Under the pieces are notes generated by a model. It searched no databases. It had not been told where the DNA came from and was given only the letters and a program-made list of their open reading frames with translations. Positions 1 to 12,747 of a stretch of DNA of 64,000 nucleotides are shown one piece after another. How positions within the stretch are numbered: position 1 is the first letter of the stretch; every line of letters begins with the position of its first letter. The DNA is taken from NCBI GenBank assembly GCA_030549495.1, contig JAUIRK010000570.1, positions 2,023,501-2,087,500 on the forward strand. The letters are read 5' to 3'. Position numbers and translations under genes: made by a program. The stretch is from Nectonema munidae (Eukaryota > Nematomorpha > Nectonematoida > Nectonematidae).

Positions 1-1483
1 AAATAAGATATATTTGCGAAATAATTAAAAATTGAAATGATTTATTTTCCAATTTCCTGCAAAAAATAAAAAAAATCATCTTTTAAATAGTCAAAATATC
101 AAAAATTAAAAATAGTACATGTGAAAGTAATATAAATATAACAAAAGAAAAACTAAAATTTTAAAAAAGTTCTAGAAAATATAGAATTGCAAATGGACGA
201 AATAGAACCAAAATGGCATAATGAATTTTTAATGGTAGTTAGTGGGCTATCTATTCAAAATGATATTTGCTTTTTTTTTATCTAATAGTAACGACAATTT
301 AATGATTTTCACGTCTAAATTCAAACTTCGAAGTAGTATACTAGCATAACCCACTATGGATATCGAAACTTTCTTTACTTACTCTCTGAACCGATTGTTA
401 GAATGTGATCAATACGGACGTTATCTTAGGATAATATTTTTGTTATTCCTAATTTGCTTCTTAAATCAACTTGTAATGATGCTGCAAGATTAATACAAGA
501 TTTCGGTTTTTTCATTATTTGATTACATACTTTATCCTTTATAGTAATTGCATTCTTTGTTTTGATGCGAGTTTTTCTATTCATATCATATGATTCACGA
601 AATTGTCACATTCAATTAAATGACATTCAACCAAATGGTCGTATACATGCACCTACAATAACAACACACTACATTAAAAAAAATAAATAATCATTATTTT
701 TATTTTCTTTCAAAGGGAAAAAATAGTTATAAATTTATATTTGCATTTTTTTCATAACAATCATCGCAAAATATTTAATATGTTGTTTGCATACGTTTAT
801 TTTTCATTATAAACATGTAATAATAACCTTGTTTTGACTTTTGTGTTCCTTAGAATAGCATTGTATTCTTTAAGTTTTCACACAACTTTTAAACTTTCTT
901 TTGATGTTTTATTAAACTTTCCAGTTTTTCCTAGTAAACATAAATCCATATTTCCGATAGAATTAATGTGTGGATCTTTTTCCATATTCTCTCTATTTTC
1001 TTTAAATCGAGTAAAATCACTCTTAAATCTCCAAAAAACCCAACAATAAATTATTAACCAAAATTTCTAATATATTGGATAAAAACTCTTTGATCTATCA
1101 CCACCATGATAATACTGAAAAGTACTGTAAAATTGTAAAAATTTATCAATACGATCAACATGCCACATTTGAACAGTTGTAATGAGGAACTTCTCAAAGT
1201 TCTAACCCAAATTACTGTAGGGATCTTTATCAAACTAACCAATAAAATCTTGAACATGTACTGAGTCGAGCGATAAAGTCCTTTATTGCTTTAAATGTTG
1301 GCCTTTATCCGTATTCATTAACAAATGTACACGAAAAACTTTTTAATATCTTCTCATTCAAAATTTGAAGAAATCTTTGGCTTGTTTTTTAAATTTATAT
1401 TTATCCAAATCAAAATTTCAGAAAAAAAAATTCAAAAAGTATGCCTTCATTTTTATAACATGATTCAGAAAAGAATTTATGTG
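1..1483. other. AT-rich stretch with no recognisable gene
   Basis: I see only short chance open frames and A/T-rich simple sequence. No domain, splice-supported exon or inverted-repeat element could be supported here. Confidence 0.5.
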
Positions 1484-2084
1484 CCCTATCAGTGACTTAT
1501 AATATAGGGGGGGACTTCTCTTGTACAAAATTGGCTACATCTTTTGCTACCATATTTCGTGACATTTCCTAAAATTGATAGCTCATTCTTTTGATACCAT
1601 TTTCATGGTAGTTGAATGACCTTTTCATTCCTAAATCTGTCAATCAAAATCGAAAGTTAAACTTTTTCAGCAAAATTCTGACAGTATCTCTAGTTAAGCT
1701 TAAAACTTTAGTTCTACATTATATACTCGTTTGAAAATTTATAAATATATACAGTTTTGAACACATAACACTTTATATATTTAATTTTTTCAATAATCAT
1801 GGTTACTTTTTTGGAAATGTCAATCAAAATTAGGAAGGATGAGAAATATATCTAATAAAATTTAAATTTTACATGAAATATATTTTTTTATATCAAATCT
1901 GGCATGCTGATTTCCTTTTTGGATTTATTTTTGGAATTTAGAAATTGAAAATACCCATAAGTGCGTAACAAAACTGCGGTTTACTTCTAAAATCTGTCTC
2001 TGAAAGCAATCATTCAAGAAAAACCGAGGAAGGGGTGGGGGGGGGGGGGGAGGAGGAAATGAAAATAGGCCGTCACTAATAGGG
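1484..2084 (-). mobile_element. TTAA-type MITE, CCCTATTAG family, copy 1
   Basis: About 600 bp. The left end reads CCCTATCAGTG (from 1484) and the right end CTAATAGGG (2076-2084), directly followed by TTAA, the piggyBac target site. The interior, read on the minus strand, contains the same motif (CAGCATG..GATTT.GTATAAAAA) found in the copy at 14,680-15,481, and the left subterminal region (TTGTACAAAATT, CATTTTCATGG) matches the reverse complement of that copy's right end. No coding capacity is visible. The family is assigned from the TTAA flank and CCCT-type ends, so piggyBac mobilisation is an inference. Confidence 0.65.
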
Positions 2085-2088
2085 TTAA

Positions 2089-4204
2089 CACTGATTGAGT
2101 GCACATATTACAAAAGTCATTAGAAGGCGTGTGACCAAAGGCCAAACATTTTTAGAAGTTGATATGCAGGAAGTATTTGTTTTTGGAAATCTTGAAGTGT
2201 GTGTTAAACTTGAAGAAGTTGTAGACATATTGAAAAAGTAAGAATCTATAAAAAAAACTATTAAAATACCATGTAAAAAATTAACAAGTAATAGATTTCA
2301 GGTATAATGGGAATACCAAGTGTTAATAACAGAAAAAAAACAAATATGGGTTAGTCAAATCAATCCTTCTATATCTCATTATTAATTATTATTAGCTTAA
2401 GGCATAGCAATTTTATTTATGTTCATTTTTTATACTTTCAGCTTGTATGTGCATTGTAATTTGAACACAAATTATAAGAGTTTGTAAAAACTGAAAAATT
2501 AGTCAAATTCTTTTATCAGAAGTGTCGAGAAACTATGTGAATTCATTCTCAAAAATTATCAAAATAGATATTTTGTTCAAAAAAGCTAAAATTGTGTTTT
2601 CCAGACGTATTAATGTCTTATGAGTGTTATATACGTTAATATAAATTTATATTAGCAATAAAGCATTAGCAAATATGGGAAAATTTTAAAATAGAGATAT
2701 CAAAAATGAAAAGTCGAAAGGACTTTAGGGGATGAAATGAGTTCTGTCGTGAATTTTTTGTTTCGTATTCTTCCCTATTTTTTAAGCGAAACTGATCTTT
2801 TGATCAATCTCTTCAAAATCAATAGAGCATTCTTGTAGTACAGAATGTGAAGAAGTTTAAAATTTAGTAAGAGATTTTACAGATTTCCTAATTCTTAAGT
2901 CACTGCAAAATATGAAAGAAAAACTAAAAATTGTTAACATAATACTTAAATAAAAAAATGGATAACATTTATTCTAATTTTTTTTCTAAAAAACTTAATC
3001 TAGATAATTTATATAATAAATTCAGTATACTGCTATCTTTAAGCATATTTTGATGTGTTGAATATGTAAGCCAAAGAGAGATAAAAATTTTAAGTATTGC
3101 GTTGTGCCCAAAAGAAGAGGCTCAATTCGGCCTCTAAATATATTGATATTAATATTGTATTGAGGCCGAATTGTCACGAGACAGAATTATTTCTGAACCG
3201 AGCCAACAACCAATCGTAATAATAAATCAACAAATGACTAGGGGATACTTGCCCCGTAATTGATAAGGTAGAAAATTAGGATGTTTAGAAGAGAAAACAT
3301 ATCTTATGAACTTAATTTAGTTTTAAATCTTTATCCTTAAGGTTTTTCATTGTATTCAATTTTTTAGTTTGTCCAAGAAGAAATTTTCAATTAGAATTTC
3401 AGACTAATACATGCTTTTTTTATTTCTCTTGTATTGTTTACTCTGTGATCACCTAGGATGACGTTTCCATGTGATCTTCTCTTAAGATAACATTTAAATC
3501 TCCCTAATTGAAGTTCCTTTCCTTGTGTTATTATTTGTTTACGTCTATTGTAGTTAAATAATTATTATTATTGGAGCTTTTGAAACTAGATCCATTTTAT
3601 TTTTCGCTCAGACTACCTACCTCAGTTCACCATATTTGATAAATTAAAAATGACAGATCTTTTAATTATGTTAAAAATATGATTTCAATGAAACATCTAT
3701 CTATTTATTATGTAATCGTTATATTGGAAAAAGATGTTTGAATGATTATTATTTTTGATAACAGGGAAATGATTTAAGATCTCATAATCAATCAACCTCC
3801 TTATTTATATACAACAATGGAATTTGTGTGTCCAGAATTAATAATTTAAGTAAGTTGAGAAGGAACAATAAAAACCATTGTCAAAAACAGCAAGCCCATC
3901 CTTCTTATATTATTTAGGTTACTCAATTAAAAAAAGAATACATTTTGTAATTTTAAGAAACAAAACATTTTTAGAAATGCTATAAGAAGTATAAGAGCAA
4001 CTGATATAATGATTTATAAATTTGGCAAATATATAACAAAAAATTGGATTGGGATATGACAACACTAAAAACACAAAGCTATTAATTTAAGGTTTCAATA
4101 TGTAAATTAATTTGCAATATAACAATCTGAATGTGTTCAAACTGTTTTAAAAACGAGATCTAACAATAACAAGTAGTTGAATATGGTTCAGTTAATTTAC
4201 CTTT
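2089..4204. other. AT-rich intergenic stretch downstream of the mitofusin gene
   Basis: No gene is visible. It contains the short hairpin at 3123-3173 and the presumed 3' UTR of the mitofusin gene nearest 4204. A clear poly-A signal could not be assigned. Confidence 0.4.
3123..3173. repeat. Perfect 12-bp inverted repeat (hairpin)
   Basis: CAATTCGGCCTC at 3123-3134 is the exact reverse complement of GAGGCCGAATTG at 3162-3173, around a 27-nt A/T-only-like loop. The GC content of the arms stands out from the surroundings. It is not long enough for a typical pre-miRNA. Confidence 0.7.
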
Positions 4205-6442
4205 TTACAAATTTTCGTGCAAAAAAGATTTTTTAAAAGCACCCACTTCAATCTGCAAATAAGAGGCCTTATTTTTTAAAACTTTAGCTGTGGCTATGAC
4301 ATTCTCTATCAAAGCTATACATTCTTTAAATTGCTGAATCTTTTCAGTCATAGAACTCTTATACTTGTCAACAATAGCGTAAAATCGCAAGAAATTCGTA
4401 TTCAGTTCTTGCTGGACTTGATGACTGCAATTGCTGGTGGTAAAATCGATCACGAGTTGTAAGTTTTTGCTCAAATAATCGGCATATTGCTTTTTGTAGA
4501 TGCGCTTTTTGGCCTTCGAATTAAACATCAACTTTTCATAGAGATAAAAAAGACCATAAGTTAGGGTTATCGTAAACACGATCCTCCAGCCAATCACGCG
4601 CCAGAACAAAACGACCGCTGATGTAAAGCCAACTCCTAAACTTGAGGACATACTCTTCACTTCATACAGGGCAGAATTGAGCATTAGAGTTTGCGGATAG
4701 CGAGGAGCTTCTTCATCTTCTTCTTTGTTAGCGCGCTTGTTAACTAAATTATTCATTACACGAAGAATATTCATGGAAAACTGAAAATGAAGTTTGGGAT
4801 GAAAACCTTTGGATAGATTATGACAATCGATTAAGTAGGTAATTTTGACATCCTTTCTAGGTGAACAAAGAATGATGTCAGAGTTATAAGAGTCAGGAAG
4901 TATGTCTAGTGTTGTTTCAAGCATTTCTTCGTTAGCCTTTTCCATAGAATTCAGAATTGAGTAAGTACACTGAGACATGACATTTCTTTTCAGGCCTTCT
5001 TCTACATAGTTATCTAAATTAAAGTTATACGCTTGCATAGACTTCTCTTCCTCAACAAAAACTTCGCTAAACTCTTCAACCAAGTATGGTAATCTTTTTA
5101 TTTCTTCAATGAAAACTGAAGAAACTTTATTTTCCACATTTTGCATGAGACGTTTAATTTTCTCATTGATAAGCGTTGTAAACTTGCTGTATTCGGATGT
5201 AATAAAGTCCAACTCTTTTCTGCAATCATTCAATTCAGATTCTTTTTTGTTCTTAAGATTTATAGCTTCTTCAAAAATAAACTGCATGTGATCTTTTATT
5301 TTCTGTAGTATTTCGGAAAGTGTACTGACATGCTTGCTAAACTTAGTTTTTAAGGCATTATTGCACAAAAATTCTTCAAAATTTTTCTCAAACAATTCAA
5401 AGGATCGATAGCGCTGTTCAAATCCAAATTCTAAAGCCGCAAATTTTTCTTCCTTACCTTCTTTCTTGAGAAGTTTGGCTCGCAAAACTTCTTTAGCAGA
5501 AATGAAAAAAATACGCTCGGTAGCGGTCTCTTTATCTAAAATTTTTAATTCATTCACCAAAAATTCTATGTTACGCTCTAGATGTTGTTGTTTCACGTTT
5601 TCCATGGAGTCTGGTTCAGATGCTGACGCATCCCATCTGTTATTTAAGATAAAAACGTTTGGTTGAGAAAGTTTATTATTGACTAGATGAAAAAAATTCT
5701 TCTCCGTTTGCATAAGTGTGGATTCCGCATTGACAACCAAAACAAATAGATCTGCATCCAAGCAATATTTTTCAATCCATAAATCCATGTTTTGAGAAAT
5801 ATCTACGCCAGGAGAATCTACAAGCATTACATCATTTTTAAGTAGCGGAAACCTCTCCTTTGGCCAACAAATGCGAACTAACGAGCTTTGCGAGAGTTTT
5901 TCAGATGAGAGGGCATTAGCAAGGTTAGAAATGTTCGTGATATTTTTCTTCACATTCGGTTGATCTTCAGTAAAAAGGCAAGCTTCTGACGAATCAAATC
6001 CTTCCACTTGTAAAAAACAGTTGGTGGTGTGACCGATACTACTAGGAAGTATTTTTTCTCCTAGCATGGCATTTATCACTGTACTTTTCCCGTTACTTGT
6101 GCGCCCAAAAAACACAACTTTCATATGATCTCTTGATAAAACCTCCATAATGCCACAAATTTTGTTTTGATAATCTTTAATTTTCAAAGTATCGTCGTTA
6201 GGATTAGATAAATTAAAATCAGCTTCACTGTAAACTTCGTTCAAATATTCTTTACTCTCTTTTATAAATGATAAAATTTCTCTTGAAATTTCATTAATTT
6301 CTTCCTTTGCTTTAACAAATATCTCCAGTGGCGATGAAAAATTTTCTGAAGTTAATTGTTGCGGATTGCTCATTATATTTTTTATGCGAAAAGGAATATC
6401 ATGTGAATTAGTAGATTTGGAATAGCTTGAAAATTCAGACAT
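4205..6442 (-). CDS. MFN: Mitofusin (outer mitochondrial membrane fusion GTPase)
   Basis: A dynamin-family GTPase that tethers and fuses mitochondrial outer membranes. The 745-residue frame is close to the usual mitofusin length. Visible parts: P-loop GRTSNGKST at residues 113-121, switch threonine in IGHTT (136-140), G3 DSPG (209-212), G4 NRWD (268-271), SAK (315-317), a first coiled-coil region at about 360-420, a hydrophobic hairpin at about 601-640 (membrane anchor) and a C-terminal heptad region at about 645-735. Met1 is chosen because an in-frame TAG lies four codons upstream and A is at -3; Met24 is an alternative. No intron interrupts the coding part, unlike its spliced neighbours. 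A pyrimidine-rich tract ending in AG at 6452-6453 could be the acceptor of a 5' UTR intron. Family identification is certain; whether it is the main copy or a retrocopy is open. Confidence 0.96.
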   Translation of the reverse strand: MSEFSSYSKSTNSHDIPFRIKNIMSNPQQLTSENFSSPLEIFVKAKEEINEISREILSFIKESKEYLNEVYSEADFNLSNPNDDTLKIKDYQNKICGIMEVLSRDHMKVVFFGRTSNGKSTVINAMLGEKILPSSIGHTTNCFLQVEGFDSSEACLFTEDQPNVKKNITNISNLANALSSEKLSQSSLVRICWPKERFPLLKNDVMLVDSPGVDISQNMDLWIEKYCLDADLFVLVVNAESTLMQTEKNFFHLVNNKLSQPNVFILNNRWDASASEPDSMENVKQQHLERNIEFLVNELKILDKETATERIFFISAKEVLRAKLLKKEGKEEKFAALEFGFEQRYRSFELFEKNFEEFLCNNALKTKFSKHVSTLSEILQKIKDHMQFIFEEAINLKNKKESELNDCRKELDFITSEYSKFTTLINEKIKRLMQNVENKVSSVFIEEIKRLPYLVEEFSEVFVEEEKSMQAYNFNLDNYVEEGLKRNVMSQCTYSILNSMEKANEEMLETTLDILPDSYNSDIILCSPRKDVKITYLIDCHNLSKGFHPKLHFQFSMNILRVMNNLVNKRANKEEDEEAPRYPQTLMLNSALYEVKSMSSSLGVGFTSAVVLFWRVIGWRIVFTITLTYGLFYLYEKLMFNSKAKKRIYKKQYADYLSKNLQLVIDFTTSNCSHQVQQELNTNFLRFYAIVDKYKSSMTEKIQQFKECIALIENVIATAKVLKNKASYLQIEVGAFKKSFLHENL

Positions 6443-6599
6443 TTTATTTAACTAAAGAAGGAAAGAGTTGCCTAAAAGAAAATAATATATATTATTGACT
6501 CCAATTTGAAATAAAAATATGCTTTTAAAAGTAAAAAAATTTATGCACTTTTTATTTTTTTTATTTATAAGATTTTTTTAATTATTGAAGATGCTTGTA

Positions 6600-7520
6600 A
6601 ATTTATTGACGTTTCCGAAGTTCTTGCTAATAATATAAACGCGGTACAAATAATATTTCATCGAAAAAAACATTAAGAAAGGAATTCTTAACAAAAAAAT
6701 CTAGCTGTGGACATAGAAAAGTTAAAACAACTAGGGATAAAAAAAGAAAGAAATCAAACTAATTAAATAATAATAGCATACTAACGTTAAAACAATTAGG
6801 CGAAAAGTTTCTTCAAACATTTTCTCTTAATATTTCGCTTGAAGCCATAGGTATAAAATTTCTTAAATTAGCTATAACAGGTAGGAATACTCCAAAAACC
6901 CTATTTTATGCCAACTTTCAAATGAACAAGTCTAAAATAAAAGAACTTTCTTACGATTTTTTAAATAATTCTAACGCAAATGATACTCACATTTTCATAG
7001 ATAATTCTGGTTTTAATTTTAATTTGAGAAGAACATTTGAAAGATAAAGAAAAGGTACAAAAGTAAAACCAAAAGTTAATAAAACATATTTTTAACTTTT
7101 TATTTTCTTAGTTTTTCATTATTGGCTGCTAATAAATAATATAAATGGAATAGTTTATCATGAAAGTCACAAAGGAAGAAGTGATTCTCAAAAATACGCG
7201 TGCTTTTTGAACAAATTAAAATAAATTCAGGTTAGGAATTATTTTGCAAAATTTGGTTCTCTATAAGGATAATGCAAAAACACATCTCTCAACAATTTGT
7301 AAAGAAGCACGGTTGAATTGAGATCTTACATACAATTATTTGCCATATTCTTACATGATTAACCCTAATGAACAAGTTTTTCAAAAATAAAAATTATCAG
7401 TGAGAAGACAACTTTCAGAAAATTCTAAGAATGATTTGATTGGTTTATTGCATCACTTTGCAATAAATGAAATTTCACAATCAGATTGTATTGGATCGTT
7501 TAGTTAAACAAAAAGAAATA
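6600..7520 (+). pseudogene. Degenerate IS630/Tc1-mariner-like DDE transposase
   Basis: A broken DNA-transposon transposase read in more than one frame. Recognisable blocks: a helix-turn-helix-like start (DVSEVLANNIN, near 6610), the first catalytic Asp block IFIDNSGFNFNLRRTFER (about 6993-7046) followed by a stop and then RKGTK, a middle block with NGIVYHESHKGRSDS (about 7140-7190), the second Asp in LYKDNAKTHLS (about 7260-7290), and NYLPYSYMINPNEQVF (about 7335-7380), which matches the family's YLPPYSPxLNPIE block. Several stops and frame changes show it is dead. Terminal inverted repeats were not found. Confidence 0.75.
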
Positions 7521-7637
7521 TGCAGTTAGTTTTAATGAATATAATTTTTAATTTAAACATAACATTAGTAATAATGTAGTTTTTATAAAAATGTATTTCA
7601 ATATTTAAATTTTTTTAAAAGCTTTCATTTGAACAAG

Positions 7638-8547
7638 GGCTCGGTAGTTGGAATCGAGGAATCAAAAAAAAATTTATATTCGGAGTCAGTGAAAATTGAC
7701 CGACGCCAACTCCTCCATTCAATCATATTAAAGCTAAATTAAAATTTTATAAATTGAACCTTAAAATATTAAAAATATAAATTTTTAACCACGAAATAAA
7801 AATATAATTTAAGTTATATTTTTCTTCCATATCTTAATCTAAAATTATGTTTTTCTGGCTATTTGAAATCATAATTAAAATACCGAGACTTTACAAATAA
7901 TCGAATGTTTTTATTTTTCACATTTCAAAAAAATAATTTTGTACTTTAAATACCATGAATGAAGGTCTAATTGCTGGAGGAATTGTAAAGTCTATGAAAA
8001 AGGGAAGCACATCTAACAGAAAATGATATATTATTGGCATCGGTATTTCTTGATCCCGAAAACCGAATATAGTTGGATGAAAGTCAATCTATTAAAGCAA
8101 GAGAATGTCTCTGTAATCTTGCTATAGAAAGGAAAGAATAGTTGGAAAATCTTCAGAAATTCCTACATCAGACTCTCGCAGTATTCAAATCGAGTCTAAC
8201 TCATCATCAACCAGTGATAGTGAAACCTTGGAAAAGTGTCTTCAAAAACTGAAAAGGGTAAAAGCAAAAAAATACGACTAGATAATAGTGCCGCAGTAAA
8301 TGTCAAATTATACAAATTTAAAAAAGAATTCTTATTTTTGAAAGACCTTAGTCAAGGTTATCCTGAAATCATAAGAGAAGTAGCTAGTACAGTTATAGCT
8401 ATTCCTCCAACACAAGTGAGTGTCGAAAGACTCTTCTCTTTTTTGAGGATAAACAGGTCGGATCTAAGGGCCTCAATGAAGGAAGATATTGCAGAAGCCA
8501 TTCTATTCTTAAAAACATATATAATTGATACATTTTTCAAACTTTGA
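7638..8547 (+). pseudogene. hAT transposase fragment with C-terminal dimerisation domain
   Basis: The 3' part of a hAT transposase. LLASVFLDPEN (near 8030) followed by a stop matches the family's ASxLDPR block, and the open frame ending at 8547 carries the hATC dimerisation domain, with the hallmark SVERLFSFLRINRSDLRAS. An upstream segment (7638-7720) has 'gagtcgg'-like subterminal sequence resembling other hAT elements here. The N-terminal half and the DDE/D catalytic core are missing or unrecognisable. Dead copy. Confidence 0.75.
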
Positions 8548-11500
8548 TCTTATTATCTAGCTTTTTGCGTCAAAAGAAGTTATTTTTTGTTTTTACCCTT
8601 TTTTTATGATTTTCTAGAATGTTTGTAAAGAATGGTAACAGCTATAATGATTTATAAATAATAATCAACGTATTTTTTTAATTTAATTTGAACAAAGTTA
8701 AAAGACCCATAGCTTAGCCATATAAATTAAAAACTTTGATTACCTTGAAGATTTACGTGGTATATGACAATATTTAATATTAATATAAGCAAGTGTCAGA
8801 GTCTTTAAACTTGGAGCAGTATGAGTTATAGCCAAGGATTTAGAATTAGACTGCCCAGACCTGATATAAACTATTTTTTAAGTTCAAGTTATGAAATTTT
8901 TATTCTAGACTTAAAACATTTCAACTTGAATTTAAAAGCATATGACTTGAATTTGAAAACATTTCACTTGAAATTGAAAAGAGTAAATAAGAAAATTTTA
9001 GAATAAAAAGTAAAATAATTTGAAATAAAATAATTTTACACAAAAAAAAATTATTAAATAAAATGTATAAATTGGATTTTCTGATCACCCTTCCATCGTC
9101 TGAGAAAATAAATTTATATGCTCACATTTGAATAAAATTAGTCTCCCGTTAAAATTTTTTTAGCGCCATTTGGTTCAAATTGCCGACTACACAACTGCAA
9201 AATTAAAAAATTCTATCTGAATTTGTTTCCAACTTAAATACTTTGACAATATGCTAAATATAAATGTTTGGATTCAAGTTTCTGGCTGGATTGAAAATTA
9301 AAAAATCTTACTTCCGAATTTGACTAAAAAAGGCCTAGTCTATATAGTTACTTATATTTAATTTTTAATAAAAAAAACTGATTTTGATTTCTAAATTTCA
9401 TTAGATACAAAACCAGCCCTCATCACTTTAAAATATTCGACTCCGTAATCATATGTGGACCTCATGTTGAATATATGTATTCTTCTATTTTTTGATACTT
9501 ATAATGATGCTCTTGCGTGTTTCGACTAGAACCCAATTGATTCGATTTGAATACAAAATTAATAACCATCATTGAATTTTTTAGAAAAACACAATAGACT
9601 GTTAGGATTAAATATAAAAATATGTAAAGTAATTTTGGATAAGCCTGATAAATATTTAAAAAATCATTTATGGTAAAAAAACATTTCAGGCATTTTACAA
9701 GACAGGACAAAGTTTTATCAAAATTTATCGATAATTATAAAAATGAAAATAATTGTCTGTTCTTGATTCTTAGCTTTGATGCGATAGAATCAGCCATCAA
9801 AGATTCCTTCCCTCTTAATATCTCAACACTAGATAAAAAATCTTTCAGGGTGGTTCATTGTATATAAAATACTTTCAGCAATTAGTCTATATGTCTGTAC
9901 GGTGTTATTTGTGTTTTATATAATAATTCGAACACTTAAAGATCCAATTATAAAGCTCTAATATATAGTCTGACAACTATTAAGGCTCTAAACTCTAGGG
10001 TATTTTGCTTTGTTTGTATTTTTAAAAAAATATGTCAAAAATTGTATATGATATTCAGATTCTGTTTAGACATAAAATAAGATTTCTACAATATTGCATA
10101 ATATATATCGACTCCCACCGATATATTTAAGTTTGGGATATTTTATAGACGAATTCTCCAATTTTCTGAGGCCTGCCTTGAATACTAAAATAATTAAATT
10201 AAAAATTAAAAAACTTAATTTTGGGTGATTTTAATCTGGACCTGCTCATCCCAGATTAGTTTGCTTGACATAAAAATTATTTTAAGCCATTAATATCCGG
10301 TCTAATACGAAACAAATCAGGAATTTCAATAGATAATATTTTTGTATATGAATCTACAATCATTTAAATCTTTCATATTTATTACTTCTATTTATGATCA
10401 TAGAAACGCGTTATTGAAACCTCATTATGATGACCCAGAAACACTACTCACTTATATTACTTTACAATGATCCATTACTATTCATGTATGCAAACTGAAT
10501 TAAGTATATGCTACATAAATAAATATAAATATAAACGGTATTATTGGGTAACATATGCTATACTTGAGATGACGAAAGAATATGATACATATCATAGAAA
10601 TATGAAAAAAATATGAATAATAATAAACCTAGAATTTTTTCATTGTAGTTGATATCATGAATTGATATAAAGCAACATGACAGAAATTAATTAGGTAATC
10701 AAACTAAAAAATAGAACCAAACAGTTATCAATTAAATGGTAATAAAACTACTAACCCATTGATCATCGCCAAACTATTCAATTTACAAAACTGTTTGCTT
10801 TATTCATACATCTTAGTAAAGTGTTTTACACAATTGTTCACAACAATTTATTGACAAAGTTAAAATGCTTTTGCTTTCCACACTTTTCTCTGAACATGTT
10901 GGAATCATATTTTCACAAAGATTGCAGTTTGTAAGTATATATTAAAGCAACTCAGCTTTAAAAAGTATACCAATTTGAGTCAATAAGTTTCAATGGTTAA
11001 CTATCTCTACCCCTGTAATTAATTCACCTCCTCTATTCAGATGATATTAATCTAATTTATCCTTTTTAGAATAGTAATTTCACTAAGTTTGGTACACACC
11101 TTAATTTTGTTTCTGATTGACTTTAAGGTAATTCATTAAATATTAACTCTAATAAGTGAAAAACAATAATTTTTTCAAAAATGTTTCACAATATTAAGCT
11201 AACCATAACTTTTTACATTTTAATTTTTTTTGTATAAAAAAACAAAGTTTAAAGCTCTAAAATTAATATATACTTTTTAAAACTAGTTTTTAGGTGTTTT
11301 TTGAATGTGTTTTTGGGTGTTTTGGGTGAAAAGACGAGCCGTGTTTAAATTTATCAAAAAATTTGGACAGGATACATTTGCATCAGAATTGGATCATTGA
11401 CATTGCTTCATTCAAAATTCTAGGGAATATTTTTTCAGATATCTATTTAAATTTTATGTTGGAGTATGCAAATATAAAAGTTTTAAAACTAGTACAAAAT

Positions 11501-12663
11501 ATAGAATGTTACACTTTTGGAATAATCTCCTATATAACAAAAATCCTCGTCAAGTAAATTTCCATAATTCAAAAAAATCGATTAAATAAATTTTCATCAA
11601 CAAGTACGAAACAGTAACGGTTTGGATTGTTTTATTTGTTTTAGAACAAAAGTCACCAAACTACGGTCTGTGGGCCTCATTCGCTGCAAAAATAAGTTTA
11701 TACTTGCTGTGGGTCAATATTTTAATTTAGATATATAAGTCTGACAATTTTATTTAGACATTATATTCTCTCATTCATATTGCCTGTAATAATATATAGA
11801 TTATTAAACCCAGTTATGCCGTTGCAATAGCGAAAAGAGAATGGCTTGTAAGTTAATCTCTTCAGGCTGTGTGAAAAATTTTAAGTACGGTTTTCTTGTC
11901 TTTAGCAAATAATCTTCTTTTCTTTCACCTCACCTCACATTAAACGTAACCTCATCTTAACATTTATGACTAATCAGATGATGCAATATGTATTCTTGGA
12001 GCAGCTATACATTTTATCAAACAGTTAAGAAAAAGTAGCTATTGATATGTTGGTTAAAAATGAGCTAAACTTAAAATAATTTTGTAAATTATATTGATTG
12101 TTATTCATTAAATGTTCATTTTAAGAAATGTTTTCCATCAGTAAATTTATTTCTAGATCCGTTATTTAAACGGGAAACCAATCAACATTTTTTAGTTTTG
12201 CAAGCAATAATACAAAAATATATTATGGTAATTTTTTACAAATATTCAAGACAGAAAAATAATTTGAATTTTAAAATTAGCATATCATATATCATAAAAA
12301 AATGCTAAAATTTATAAAACCAAAATTTTTTTTAAAAAATGGGCTAAATCTTTTTATAATCAATTGGGTATTTTCTCATCATTCGCTATTCTTAGGTCAT
12401 CATAAGATAATTGATTTATTATCTTATGTAATTAATAATTAATATTTTATCAAAAACCTAATCAATTCAAATTTCTTCCCGGTGTAAAATTTATATTTTA
12501 ATCTTAATAGTTAAAATTTAGCGCATCTACAAAATTTAACTAGCTAATGGATAACTTAAATTTAGTAATTAAACTTAGCAAAATTTTTATTTGATATTCG
12601 TATTTTTATATCGTTACTTGCTCCAGTTATTATTTATTTTTGGCGTTTATGTAAATTTCTAAA
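8548..12663. other. Intergenic stretch upstream of FBXL5
   Basis: No gene could be supported. It contains a short imperfect repeat at about 8910-8985 (period near 27 bp, 'acttgaatttgaaaa'-like) and a hAT-like relic near 11,645-11,720 (CACCAAACTACGG followed by GTGGGCC) whose other end I could not find. The rest is A/T-rich. The FBXL5 promoter should lie near its 3' end, but no core promoter motif is convincing. Confidence 0.4.
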
Positions 12664-12747
12664 ATGAAAATTTACCCTGACGAAATAGATGTTTATACTG
12701 CTCCTCATTTAAAATTAAAGATTTTGATTGAAAAGTTTATTTTTCAA
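12664..12747 (+). CDS. FBXL5: FBXL5 exon 1 (start codon and first iron ligand)
   Basis: Begins MKIYPDEIDVYTAPH, aligning without gaps to the human start (..EVDVFTAPHW). His15 is the first hemerythrin iron ligand. ATG has A at -3. The exon ends after a complete codon at a GTAATA donor. Confidence 0.9.

Noticed and set aside
5109-5666. Plus-strand open frames inside the mitofusin gene
   Set aside because: Antisense shadows of a strongly recognised GTPase; no domains of their own.
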